Origin: Candidatus Zixiibacteriota bacterium
GTDB taxonomy: Bacteria; Zixibacteria; MSB-5A5; GN15; JAAZOE01
Reading direction: 5' to 3'
DNA: 64,000 nt
Assembly: GCA_030668485.1 (NCBI GenBank)
Contig: DAOUTW010000016.1
Location: forward strand, 1 to 64,000
A program made the translations under genes and the position numbers. The notes beneath the pieces are model-generated. The model had not been told where the DNA came from. It saw only the letters and a list, made by a program, of their open reading frames with translations, and did not search any database. Shown in pieces: positions 1 to 7,929 of this stretch (position 1 is its first letter; the number at the start of each line of letters is the position of its first letter).

Positions 1-1011
1 AGCTATAAAAGTATTGGTCTGGTACTCCATCCCCAGAATTCCGGAATAGGTATGGCCGTATCTTTCATCAATGAAAGGATATTCACCGAACAGATCGGCA
101 AAAAGACCGAGAGTATACGCCGTCACCGACAAAGTATCGAGAGAATTAGTATATTCGTCCGGAAAGACATAATTGTAAATCGGCATCGAGTCGGTTGGGG
201 AATAATGGTAATAATCTTCCCATACGGTATAATTACTGATTCCCAGGCAGACCAGATATGTAGTGATAGGGTAGCGGTGTTTCCAATGCATGGTATGAGT
301 CGCGTCGCCGTTGTCGGTATCCAACATCAACAATCCGTTGCTGGCGGCGGTCACCGAGGTGTCGATAGTAATCCGGATATCTATCGAATCGGCTTTATCC
401 TGCGGAATATCATTGCACGGCCACCATTGGCGCGAATGGTAAGGTTCGGATGAATTATAGACATAGAACGCGCCGCTTCGGCTGCCTATATATATTCCCT
501 CATGACCATCGGGCCCCGGTACCGGCTGGCCATGATATACAACCGTAAAACCGAACCGATCCGCCGGGGTATAGTCGGTGTCAAGATGAACCGTGATATG
601 ATGAGCGGTATGAGTGAAGGCAAGCAATCCTGCGGAGCTATAAATCGAATCGACGATCAGCGCATCGCTCAGATTGACCATGACACTGTCAAGCAAAGAG
701 ACCGTAGGGAAACCGTAGATACCGACTGCGCCATGAATCGTTTCGGTGGTGTCATTGAGCCGCCAGTCGATGTCATAATAACCGATATCGTATTCCTGCC
801 AGTTGGTTGCCACGGCAGGCAAGTAGAGTTTTTCATAGTCGAGGCGTCTTTCCAATTGCCGGGCTTTGGAGTCGGCCAGTTTCTGGATATGTTCCCGCGG
901 TGAAAATCCGAGGTCCGATTCCCTCTCAGGCATGATAATCTCCTGGGAAAACGCAGAAACGGTCAACATCAGGAGAATAACTACGGGAAAAATGATATTT
1001 AAAGTGCGCAT
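1..1011 (-). CDS. M1-family (aminopeptidase N-like) exported peptidase, N-terminal part
   Basis: The frame is open from an ATG at 1011 to the window edge, giving 337 codons without a stop, so the C-terminal part lies outside. The first 22 residues are a signal peptide (hydrophobic stretch ending SAFSQ). The rest matches the N-terminal beta domain of M1 metallopeptidases, with the typical block HSRQWWPCNDIP and, further on, FGEYPFIDERYG and GILGMEYQ just before the expected HExxH zinc site, which is not in the window. GGAAGG sits 9 bases upstream of the start. Expected role is periplasmic or surface peptide hydrolysis. A second, different M1 protein lies at 37487-39751. The family call is sound; catalytic competence cannot be judged from this fragment. 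Confidence 0.85.
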   Translation of the reverse strand, partial: MRTLNIIFPVVILLMLTVSAFSQEIIMPERESDLGFSPREHIQKLADSKARQLERRLDYEKLYLPAVATNWQEYDIGYYDIDWRLNDTTETIHGAVGIYGFPTVSLLDSVMVNLSDALIVDSIYSSAGLLAFTHTAHHITVHLDTDYTPADRFGFTVVYHGQPVPGPDGHEGIYIGSRSGAFYVYNSSEPYHSRQWWPCNDIPQDKADSIDIRITIDTSVTAASNGLLMLDTDNGDATHTMHWKHRYPITTYLVCLGISNYTVWEDYYHYSPTDSMPIYNYVFPDEYTNSLDTLSVTAYTLGLFADLFGEYPFIDERYGHTYSGILGMEYQTNTFIA

Positions 1012-1157
1012 TATGGACAACCTTCCCAATAAGGTAAACAGCATTTGAATGTACGTCATGTGAGGCGGGTTTTGACAGTAACCACGAGTAATTCCAAAAA
1101 GACGGCTACGATCAATATATGAAAATAGAAGGATATGTAAACACAATTTTATCGATG

Positions 1158-1718
1158 TCAGGTATTTCTGACCAGCATAACCGTCCAGTCCCGTTTGATT
1201 TTAGGATGATCGACGATTTCGAAACCCGCCTGTACGGCGGCCTTTTCGGTGGCGGCAAAGCCTTCGGGGGAGGCGTGTCCTTTTGGCTCGATAATGAGAA
1301 ATTTCGCACCCGGTTTTAAAGCGGAATATATTTCGGATATGAAATTCGAGGCATCAGGCACTTCATGGACAACATGGATAGCGACGGCAAAATCTATTTT
1401 CCCCGTGAGGTCGTTTATTTCAAGACTGTTTTGGTTGCAGGTCCGGGCCTCGATTATATCACTTACTCCGGCTTTCGCGGCTCGCCGTTTCAGAGATTTT
1501 ATCATTTTCTCCTGAAGATCGACGGCGTAGATTTTACCCTCTGGTCCAACCATCCTGGCCATAGCGAGGCTGAAGAAACCCATGGCACTTCCGGCATCGA
1601 GAATCGTCATTCCGGGTCGGACATAATCTCCGAGCATTTTTTCAGGATTTTCAAAAAGGCGCCTCAGTGGTGATGCCAGAAGATAACCGATCCATGGGGG
1701 GCAGATCCTTTCAGCCAT
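1158..1718 (-). CDS. Class I SAM-dependent methyltransferase
   Basis: 186 residues with a Rossmann-type methyltransferase fold. Motif I is LDAGSAMG (about residues 40-47), the acidic residue ending strand 2 is Asp67 in YAVD, and a post-motif with a KPGAKFLIIEP strand is present near residue 130. Family knowledge: this small type methylates varied small molecules, and the substrate is not predictable here. The start has AGAGGA 9 bases upstream. It stands alone between divergent-looking spacers, with no pathway partner next to it. Confidence 0.85.
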   Translation of the reverse strand: MAERICPPWIGYLLASPLRRLFENPEKMLGDYVRPGMTILDAGSAMGFFSLAMARMVGPEGKIYAVDLQEKMIKSLKRRAAKAGVSDIIEARTCNQNSLEINDLTGKIDFAVAIHVVHEVPDASNFISEIYSALKPGAKFLIIEPKGHASPEGFAATEKAAVQAGFEIVDHPKIKRDWTVMLVRNT

Positions 1719-1900
1719 GATATGTTGTCCTCTACTATTGAAAAACCGGTAGTCATATACTGGTTCGTATATTAATTACGAAGGTTGCCACGAAAATGCA
1801 ACTAACAACGATTGAGAGGAGGTTTCTCAAAGAAATATATTTAGGGCATAAATATCCCCTGAGATTTATCAACACCAATGACCTTCAACCACAATAAGCT

Positions 1901-2485
1901 TTATCGCATCCTCTGCCAGTCGGAATCGACCATATGGTCATCCAGTTTCTGCCACAACGCTTCCATGTCACAGCGCATGACAACCAGGTCGTGCTTGACA
2001 CCGTGGACGTCTTTGACATAATCATGAAAAGTCGTGTCTTTGTGAAATCCAAGTTTCTTGAAAATCGCCTTGGCTCTTTTCTGAGGTCCCATCATTTTGA
2101 CAATAATTTCTTCGACTTTTTTACTGACCGCCAGTAAGTAAAGCTCACGGGCCATAATTTTGCCCAGTCCCTGATGCTGATAAGGGCGGGCGACGATCAG
2201 TCTCAATTCGGCGATATGCTGCTTCCATCCTGCACCCTCGCTTTCCAGCGATCCGTCGGCCACGATCTCATCATCGACGATAGCTATCAGTCGTTTTACT
2301 CCGCTTTCCCATCCGGTGCGGATTCTTTGTTCGACAATATCCCGTTTGGTGACGTCGGTTCTAAGATATTCTCGGTCATCTTCCGGCAGCCCCCGGAAGA
2401 ACGAAATAGAGCGGTTTACATCATCCGATTTCAATTCACGAATGTGTACTTTACGGCCGTCTTTTAATGTTAATATTTTATCCAT
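1901..2485 (-). CDS. GNAT-family N-acetyltransferase
   Basis: 194 residues from the ATG at 2485. The longer reading from a TTG at 2509 would place the ribosome site AAGGAG inside the gene, so the shorter start is preferred. The acetyl-CoA binding motif A is seen as RPYQHQGLGKIMARELY (the R/Q-x-x-G-x-G/A pattern), after a strand IAELRLIVA. This family transfers an acetyl group from acetyl-CoA to an amine; the acceptor is unknown. Similar proteins in other bacteria are often annotated only as GNAT. A second GNAT gene is at 51848-52270. Confidence 0.85.
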   Translation of the reverse strand: MDKILTLKDGRKVHIRELKSDDVNRSISFFRGLPEDDREYLRTDVTKRDIVEQRIRTGWESGVKRLIAIVDDEIVADGSLESEGAGWKQHIAELRLIVARPYQHQGLGKIMARELYLLAVSKKVEEIIVKMMGPQKRAKAIFKKLGFHKDTTFHDYVKDVHGVKHDLVVMRCDMEALWQKLDDHMVDSDWQRMR

Positions 2486-2649
2486 GACAGGCAGACTCCT
2501 TGTTTTCAAATTATATAAAATTATAAATTATTTCTACTGGCGGCAAAAGCGGCGAGTTGTTGCCTGATTTACTCGCATCAAGTTGTCAGAATAATTGCTC
2601 TATCATATATACGTGTAGAGAGAGCATTATGACTGAAAAAATCGAATGG

Positions 2650-2675
2650 ATCGACAGGTGATTACACCTGTCGAT
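2650..2675 (-). terminator. Perfect 11-bp inverted repeat downstream of the DUF1761 gene
   Basis: ATCGACAGGTG and its exact complement are separated by four bases. On the minus strand it follows the DUF1761 gene at 2724-3131 and is followed after several bases by a short U run. It is probably a terminator or 3'-end stabiliser; the U run is not adjacent, so the terminator reading is weak. Confidence 0.4.
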
Positions 2676-2723
2676 ATCTCTGTCAACATTTTGTGGATGT
2701 TATCGTTATCGTAAATATTACGA

Positions 2724-3131
2724 TCACCAGGCGCCGACGATGACACCGATAACGATGAAGCCGACAATGTGATAGAGCACATTGATAGCCGTCAGGCTGC
2801 AGGGTCGTTTTTCAAAGGCATCATTGACGCCCATCGTGGCCAGAACAAAACATACCCCCGCCAAAAGTCCGATCACTATGCCGTCGGAGATCGAACCGCG
2901 GTTGGTCCAGATCATAATCCGGGCGATACCGTAGGCGGCAATGAAGGAGAAAATCAAACCCAGAACATAATTGACCGGCGAGGCGCCGGCCGTGACCTGT
3001 TCCCTGGTTTTTCCGATTCCCTTCATCCAGGCGTTACCGAAGAGCATCGGCGAATACCAGAGAGCGCCGAGTGTCATGTACGCCACCGCGGCGACGATGA
3101 TACTGAGAAAATTTACGCTACCCATTTCCAT
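2724..3131 (-). CDS. DUF1761 family small membrane protein
   Basis: 135 residues with four predicted membrane helices (about 5-27, 52-72, 83-104, 114-134). The N-terminal block GALWYSPMLFGNAWM is characteristic of the DUF1761 family, whose function is unknown. GGAGG lies 7 bases before the ATG. No neighbour suggests a role: the gene sits alone between the acetyltransferase and the kinase. Confidence 0.8.
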   Translation of the reverse strand: MEMGSVNFLSIIVAAVAYMTLGALWYSPMLFGNAWMKGIGKTREQVTAGASPVNYVLGLIFSFIAAYGIARIMIWTNRGSISDGIVIGLLAGVCFVLATMGVNDAFEKRPCSLTAINVLYHIVGFIVIGVIVGAW

Positions 3132-3315
3132 GGTTATACCTCCACGTTTAGATGTGGATTGATATCCGATTTTAGCAATTTATATATTGGCAAAGCAACA
3201 AAAATATTAATAAAGATTATCTTGGGTCGGGATCGGTGTTTTGGACTCGAGGCGTCAGAGATGTCTTCGGTAAGCGGCGCTTGGTTCACGCATGGCGACT
3301 ATACTACAATTAAAA

Positions 3316-4698
3316 TCAGACAGTCGAGCGTGCAGTCGTTGCCAGAGAGGTGAGAGTATCGGAAACCTCGGTCATGCTTTGAAGGCGGGAATCGGGATCT
3401 TTGATCAGCATTTTAAGGGTCAAATCATCAAGTCCTCGCGGGATATCAGGAGAGTATTGGCGAGGAGGAGGTGGGGCCTGGGTTAGGTGCTGTGCAAGAA
3501 TCTGTGATGTATCGCCGTTGAATGGTGTCTCTCCGGTTACCATTTCGTAAAGCATAATTCCGAGAGAATAAATATCGGACCGGTGATCGACATCCTTGCC
3601 GGCAGCCTGTTCCGGGCTCATGTAACGGGGCGACCCGAGGATAGATCCCTCCCGAGTCAGATCGCTCGAAACCGGCATCTTGGCCAGCCCGAAGTCCGAT
3701 ATCTTTGGTTCAGCATTTTTGGTCAATAGGATATTCCCCGGTTTCAGATCCCGGTGGATGATCTTTTCCTGGTGAGCGTAGGCCATACCATCGGCTATCT
3801 TCTGCACGAGGTCAGCGGCATCGATGGCCGAGAAGGTGTCGTGTTCTATAAGATAAGCTGCCAGATCGCCACCCTCGATATACTCAAGGGCCATCCAAAA
3901 CTCGCCGCGATCATTGATCAGGTCGAAAATTTGAAGGATTGACGGGTGGGTCAGCCGGGCCAGGGTTTTGGCCTCACGTTCAAACCGGGCCAGGTACTCT
4001 TTGTCTTCGGTCAGGGAACGGGGGAGTTTTTTCAGGGCGACCTGTCTGTCGAGGACGTTATCCCTTGCCTCATAGACGATGCCCATACCACCACGGCCAA
4101 GTTCTTCTCCCAGTGTATATCGGTCGTTTGGGCCGACAGGCTCGTGCTGGGAAGATGATCCTGCAATCCTTGTTACATTGGATGATTTTCCCTCTGGGAG
4201 TCCATCATCACTACTTTCTGGAATCCGGGCACGAGAAAGAGCCCTCTCGTAACCTTTAGGAATATGAAGCCAGACGAGGAGAACGGTCTCTCCAACGGTG
4301 ATCATCCAGAGGAAGAACAAGATCCGGTCATGGGCTGCTTTTCGGGCCGGGTTTTGTTTCTTTTGTTTAACCAGGCCAAAAAGTTTATTCGAGGTTTTCT
4401 CAGGGTAGACCAATTTGAGGGTGGAGTCCAACAGGGGTGAAACCAGGAACAGGAGGGCAAGTACCGCCGCGGTAAGAAATATCTGTGCACGGTGGGCGGT
4501 CAGCAGGACATAACCCAATATTGCCGGTTCTTTGATTGCTTTGCCGGCCACCGGCGCCGCTTCTCGAATTCTATTTAAGACTGAACTCAGCCTATGTATA
4601 ATCCAACTTATTATTTTCCACAATTTTTCCATTATTATAGATAGATCGGTATAAACCGTTGATTTATTCAGGGGAAAAGGTCTTGGAATTGTGGCCAC
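3316..4698 (-). CDS. Membrane-anchored PknB-type Ser/Thr protein kinase
   Basis: 460 residues from an ATG at 4698; an ATG at 4632 (residue 23) is equally possible because neither has a clear ribosome site. The C-terminal two thirds is a complete Hanks-type kinase: glycine loop GEELGRGGMGIVYEA, invariant Lys in VALKKLP, catalytic HRDLKPGN (Asp317), DFGLAK and SPEQAAG. The N-terminal part carries two hydrophobic helices (about 58-90 and 125-147) and a charged linker. No large extracytoplasmic sensor is present, unlike classical PknB where the single helix follows the kinase. The likely role is regulatory phosphorylation of cytoplasmic proteins; the substrate is unknown and no phosphatase is adjacent. 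Confidence 0.9.
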   Translation of the reverse strand: MATIPRPFPLNKSTVYTDLSIIMEKLWKIISWIIHRLSSVLNRIREAAPVAGKAIKEPAILGYVLLTAHRAQIFLTAAVLALLFLVSPLLDSTLKLVYPEKTSNKLFGLVKQKKQNPARKAAHDRILFFLWMITVGETVLLVWLHIPKGYERALSRARIPESSDDGLPEGKSSNVTRIAGSSSQHEPVGPNDRYTLGEELGRGGMGIVYEARDNVLDRQVALKKLPRSLTEDKEYLARFEREAKTLARLTHPSILQIFDLINDRGEFWMALEYIEGGDLAAYLIEHDTFSAIDAADLVQKIADGMAYAHQEKIIHRDLKPGNILLTKNAEPKISDFGLAKMPVSSDLTREGSILGSPRYMSPEQAAGKDVDHRSDIYSLGIMLYEMVTGETPFNGDTSQILAQHLTQAPPPPRQYSPDIPRGLDDLTLKMLIKDPDSRLQSMTEVSDTLTSLATTARSTV

Positions 4699-4710
4699 AG
4701 ACGGATTACA

Positions 4711-4855
4711 TGAGAAATCATGAGGTCATCTAAGCGACAGCCAAAAAGCGGCCCCTGCCATCGAGTTCTGCGCTGCCTCTTGACAATGGGAATTTGAGTT
4801 TATTGCCTGAGAAATGAGGTCATCTAAGCGACAGCCAAAAAATGGCCCCTGCCAT
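4711..4855. repeat. Pair of direct repeats of a dispersed intergenic element
   Basis: Two 41-base copies, 4721-4761 and 4815-4855, differ at only two positions; both are preceded by TGAGAAA. The core AGCGACAGCC followed by an A run and GGCCCCTGCC recurs in related form at 22778-22805 and 25251-25284. They lie between the kinase start and the terminator of the small membrane gene. They look like copies of a short, non-coding, genome-dispersed element. Confidence 0.7.
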
Positions 4856-4886
4856 AAAAAAGGCCGGGTATTCACAACCCGGCCTT
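4856..4886 (-). terminator. Rho-independent terminator of the 5556-4959 transcript
   Basis: A ten-base perfect stem AAGGCCGGGT/ACCCGGCCTT with a seven-base loop is followed on the minus strand by a U tract. It lies about 70 bases after the stop of the small membrane protein gene. Confidence 0.85.
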
Positions 4887-4958
4887 CTATCGCACAGGGG
4901 GGCTAGGAGGGGTTATTTTTGATACCTAAAAACTTTACCACTCCTTCCTATGTCCAGA

Positions 4959-5297
4959 CTATCCTTTGGAGAAAGCGACACTCCTCAGTACAAGCCCCAG
5001 GGTAAAAACGGCTACTGTCGCCGGCAGCATATAAACAAAAGTGTAAGGCAGGAAGAAAGTCATCACGAAGGCCGACAGCAACGATGGCAACACTACAAAA
5101 AACACCAGTTGAAATGAAAACTTGACCAGCTTGTAAACCAGAAGCAGGACGATGGCTGCTGCCAGCATATAGGCGGCATAAAGCCCGGTTTGGCCGAAGT
5201 GGTTTAAAATGTATTGCCTGATCGGGTCCAGGTTCTGGGCCTGGGCGGCCACCGTCTGGGCAATCTCTCCGGTTGGAATTTGGGCCAATAAACTCAT
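4959..5297 (-). CDS. Small hypothetical membrane protein
   Basis: 112 residues. After a hydrophilic N-terminus with the segment LDPIRQYILNHFG there are two or three membrane helices (about 38-60 and 62-105). AGGTGA lies 5 bases before the ATG. It follows the 70-residue hypothetical gene after 46 bases and ends before a strong terminator, so the two are probably co-transcribed. I do not recognise a family. Confidence 0.65.
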   Translation of the reverse strand: MSLLAQIPTGEIAQTVAAQAQNLDPIRQYILNHFGQTGLYAAYMLAAAIVLLLVYKLVKFSFQLVFFVVLPSLLSAFVMTFFLPYTFVYMLPATVAVFTLGLVLRSVAFSKG

Positions 5298-5343
5298 AGC
5301 ATCACCTGCATAGTTTCAATCATTTGACAGTTCATGTTAACCA

Positions 5344-5556
5344 TCAATCCACCGGCTCGATAGTCAAGCTTGATTCACCGACATGAGTCAGACCAACCAT
5401 TCTGGTCGTCAAGAAGTTTTTAGACGTAATCCATTTCTGAGACAGCTCCATCACCTGTTCCTGGTCGACTTCTTCTTCCCAGTCAAGAATGATGTTATCG
5501 AGACGCTGGCTGTTGATGACCACATCGTCCATGGTGAGAGTAAACTTGACCTTCAT
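5344..5556 (-). CDS. Small hypothetical protein
   Basis: 70 residues, acidic and without a signal peptide or membrane helix. The N-terminal part MKVKFTLTMDD suggests a beta strand, followed by a helix-rich acidic middle. AGGCGG lies 9 bases upstream of the ATG. First gene of a probable two-gene unit with the membrane protein at 4959-5297. Not recognised; the ribosome site and downstream terminator support that it is real. Confidence 0.55.
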   Translation of the reverse strand: MKVKFTLTMDDVVINSQRLDNIILDWEEEVDQEQVMELSQKWITSKNFLTTRMVGLTHVGESSLTIEPVD

Positions 5557-5788
5557 AGTTTATATCCGCCTGTCGTTTCAAAGTTTCACATTTCCTGAAA
5601 GTGGTTCTTTGCAAGGCGGATGCCAATGTCCGTGAAGATTTTTGAAATTTGTAAAGTGTTGAATTGCAACCAGATATGTATGGGGGAAAACCTATACTTG
5701 ATCGGTGAGTAATTTATGGTAATTTCGGTGGATACAAATTATGGGAGGTTTCCCATTGTCTGTTGGAGGTCTGCGAGACCGATATATT

Positions 5789-5822
5789 AAAAAAACCTTC
5801 CCCCGATCGGATCGGGAGAAGG
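5789..5822 (-). terminator. Strong Rho-independent terminator closing the gene-poor locus
   Basis: A 13-bp stem (CCTTCTCCCGATC against GATCGGGGGAAGG as read on the minus strand) is followed by seven U. No convincing protein gene lies upstream on this strand up to the promoter at 6472-6500, so it ends a non-coding or unrecognised transcript. Confidence 0.8.
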
Positions 5823-6026
5823 GTGTTAACAGGCCCTCAGCCAGGGCCAGCTCCCTTGCCCTGACGGAAAAGAAGCTTAATGATGCCCGGCTCGGAGATT
5901 AACCGAAAAATCGGCCTCCCCCTCCTACCAGGTCGTCCCCCTCTTGGAAGGCATCAATCCGGCGAGCACAGTATCTCCGGGCTGAGGGTGGTATAGCAGC
6001 CCCCCGTCTTTTCCTACATCCACGGT
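5796..6026 (-). ncRNA. Candidate structured RNA segment (second module of the locus)
   Basis: Between two terminators, 230 bases hold several possible helices on the minus strand: GGGCTG with CAGCCC, CGGAGAT with ATCTCCG, TGATGCC with GGCATCA, and GGCCCT with AGGGCC. The motif pairs CTCCGAGCCG and CGGAGATAC also occur in the upstream module at 6031-6250. It could be a read-through extension of the RNA starting near 6465 or a second RNA. No protein gene is convincing here. Confidence 0.3.
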
Positions 6027-6106
6027 AAAAAAAAAATAAGGCGCACCGGAGAATTTTTCTTCCGAATATCCTGGTATTAAAGGATACCCGGTATCTCCGG
6101 CGTGCC
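6027..6106 (-). terminator. Terminator with 13-bp stem and U10 tract
   Basis: Read on the minus strand, GGCACGCCGGAGA pairs with TCTCCGGTGCGCC (one wobble, one mismatch); a second hairpin GTATCCT/AGGATAT is nested inside. Ten consecutive U follow shortly after the stem. Confidence 0.75.
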
Positions 6107-6465
6107 TTTCCCATAAAGAACGTCCAAGGCCATCCATGGCCGATTCGTGATTACCTTGCTGAGGTTTCCGTAGCCGTTTCCATGACATAAAGCTGCCATG
6201 ACTGGGATCGGCTCGGAGAATCGGCCTTCTTCCGGTTCCGTCCGCTAAGAGGCCGGAAACAGACAGCGCCGTTCTCTCAGGATACTGTGGATCCTCTCCC
6301 TGAATTTTATCAGAGTCCATCCTGTTTCCACTTAATATTCCAAACGGTAAAAAGGACCATATACAATCAATGCCCAAGTTGCATATGGTGGGGAATTGCG
6401 ATTGAAACCGAATCACTGGTGGGGGAGAAGAGACCGAGTGAGGTGATCATCTCCTGAAGCGATTC
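6027..6465 (-). ncRNA. Candidate ~440-nt structured non-coding RNA
   Basis: A near-consensus promoter at 6472-6500 and a long hairpin with a ten-U tract at 6027-6106 delimit a transcript of about 440 bases. Inside are long complementary arms, for example GGCCGATTC with GAATCGGCC, and GGAAACAG with CTGTTTCC. The only long frame (a GTG start at 6416, 163 codons) lacks a ribosome site and runs through the terminator hairpin. I looked for the hallmarks of tmRNA, RNase P RNA, SRP RNA and common riboswitches and did not find them. It may be a new RNA class or an uncommon known one. Confidence 0.45.
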
Positions 6466-6471
6466 AACAAA

Positions 6472-6500
6472 AATATAAGCTTTGTCCCATTATTTGTCAA
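6472..6500 (-). promoter_or_regulatory. Near-consensus sigma70-type promoter for the RNA-like locus
   Basis: TTGACA (6495-6500) and TATATT (6472-6477) are separated by exactly 17 bases on the minus strand; the start of transcription would be near 6465. It is one of the best promoters in the window, yet no clear protein gene follows. Confidence 0.8.
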
Positions 6501-6669
6501 CCTTTTTTTTAATAAAAGCAAAAATGGTCGGTATCCTGTGGAATGATAGGAGGCCAGCGGCATGCAACTATTGACCCTTTTTTTCCATCTAAGGAATGGA
6601 ACCGTTTACGGATTGAGAGGTATAAAAAATCCGGAACAGATAATAAACTTTGCCGCCAGGAGGAGCAAA

Positions 6670-7647
6670 ATGAAGAAAACGACAAAATTAAGCGCACTGG
6701 CTGGAGTGTTGATTTTTCTGGTCCTGGTGGTCTTCGGGCCCGCCATGGCCAAAAAATATGATTCAGGCAAGGCCTGGATTGGAGTGTATACTCAGACCAT
6801 CGATGATGATCTGGAAGAGGCTTTTGATCTTGACCGAAGTGAGGGAGTGGTGATTGTCGATGTGGTTGACGATTCGCCCGCGGACGACGCCGGGTTGCGC
6901 CGCAAAGATATAATTGTTGAAATCAACGGCAAATCGCTGGAAGATAGCGATGATCTGGTTGATTTTGTCAGCGATCTCAATGCCGGTGACGAGGCCAATC
7001 TGGTGATAATAAGAAAAGGCGAAAAGCAGACTATTGAAATAGAAGTCGGCGAAAGACCAAAATACGAATGGTTCGGTTCCCGCTCCGGCACCTCCTACAA
7101 AATGCCCAAAATCATCACCCGCGATTTCAATTTTTCGTTTGAATCCGGCGGTTATATGGGGGTGGCAATCCAGAACCTGTCGGATCAACTGGGCGAATAT
7201 TTCGGCGTTGAGGACGGTGAAGGGATTCTGGTAACTGAAGTGTTTGAAGATTCACCGGCCGAGGAAGCCGGTCTCAAAGCCGGCGACGTGATCATAGCGA
7301 TTGATGACGAAGATGTGGCCGAGACCGATGAATTGCAGGAAATTATCGCCGAAAAAGAAGAAGGGGACGAAGTTACCGTTGAGTTTTTCCGCAACGGAAA
7401 TAAACAAACGGCAACCGTCGAGATCGTCGAAGATGAGCATGGTCTTCACGGTTTCAGTATTCCCGATATTGATATCGATATCCCGAACATTCCGAATTTG
7501 AAGCATCTCGACCATTTTTATTTCAGCGATGACGATGATCATGAGTATTTCGAAGTGAAAGAATATAGGCAGGAGATGGAACAGCTCAAGCAAGAGCTGA
7601 AGGCCATGAGCCGGGAGTTAAAGGAAATAAAGAAAAAGCTCGACTGA
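6670..7647 (+). CDS. Exported protein with two PDZ domains
   Basis: 325 residues from the ATG at 6670, which has AGGAGG 5 to 6 bases upstream; the longer open frame from 6562 has no such site. Residues 1-24 form a signal peptide ending AMAKK. Two PDZ domains follow: the first around GVVIVDVVDDSPADDAGLRR, the second around GILVTEVFEDSPAEEAGL, both of the type seen after the protease domain in HtrA and in carboxyl-terminal proteases. No protease domain is present. The tail is very acidic and ends in a Lys/Glu-rich coiled coil (about 290-325). It probably acts in the periplasm as an adaptor or chaperone-like binder. Confidence 0.85.
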   Translation: MKKTTKLSALAGVLIFLVLVVFGPAMAKKYDSGKAWIGVYTQTIDDDLEEAFDLDRSEGVVIVDVVDDSPADDAGLRRKDIIVEINGKSLEDSDDLVDFVSDLNAGDEANLVIIRKGEKQTIEIEVGERPKYEWFGSRSGTSYKMPKIITRDFNFSFESGGYMGVAIQNLSDQLGEYFGVEDGEGILVTEVFEDSPAEEAGLKAGDVIIAIDDEDVAETDELQEIIAEKEEGDEVTVEFFRNGNKQTATVEIVEDEHGLHGFSIPDIDIDIPNIPNLKHLDHFYFSDDDDHEYFEVKEYRQEMEQLKQELKAMSRELKEIKKKLD

Positions 7648-7721
7648 TTTGTTATCAGATCGATGACCAAGATGGCCTGTTTTCTGGGCCGTTAAGACAA
7701 CCTCCCATATCGTATCGTACC

Positions 7722-7752
7722 CACCCCCCGGGAGCCCCCTTCCCGGGGGGTG
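7722..7752 (+). terminator. GC-rich terminator hairpin after the PDZ gene
   Basis: CACCCCCCGGGA pairs perfectly with TCCCGGGGGGTG over a seven-base loop, followed by ACTTATTTTC. It lies 75 bases after the stop of the PDZ protein. Confidence 0.7.
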
Positions 7753-7894
7753 ACTTATTTTCAAATGAAAATCAGGGCATAAAAAGCAATTGTGATCGGC
7801 GAAAAGTATGAAAAAACTGTTAATTCCGCCATTTTTAGCACAAGCACAAGTGTCTTTATGGGGGGAATTATATCATATAAACACCTTTTTTAAC

Positions 7895-7923
7895 TTGACA
7901 GATTGACGTTTATTAAATACTAT
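7895..7923 (+). promoter_or_regulatory. Consensus-like promoter of the peptide/regulator region
   Basis: TTGACA at 7895-7900 and TACTAT at 7918-7923 are 17 bases apart. Transcription would begin near 7930, giving an untranslated leader of about 500 bases before the small peptide gene at 8433. Confidence 0.7.
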
Positions 7924-7929
7924 TAGTAT

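Noticed and set aside
1112-1309. Small frames opposite to the methyltransferase and similar antisense frames throughout
   Set aside because: They lie fully opposite or inside well-supported genes and lack ribosome sites; typical shadows.
5925-6416. 163-codon minus-strand frame starting at GTG
   Set aside because: No ribosome site, the frame runs through a terminator hairpin with a ten-base U tract, and composition is not protein-like. Kept as RNA-like locus instead.
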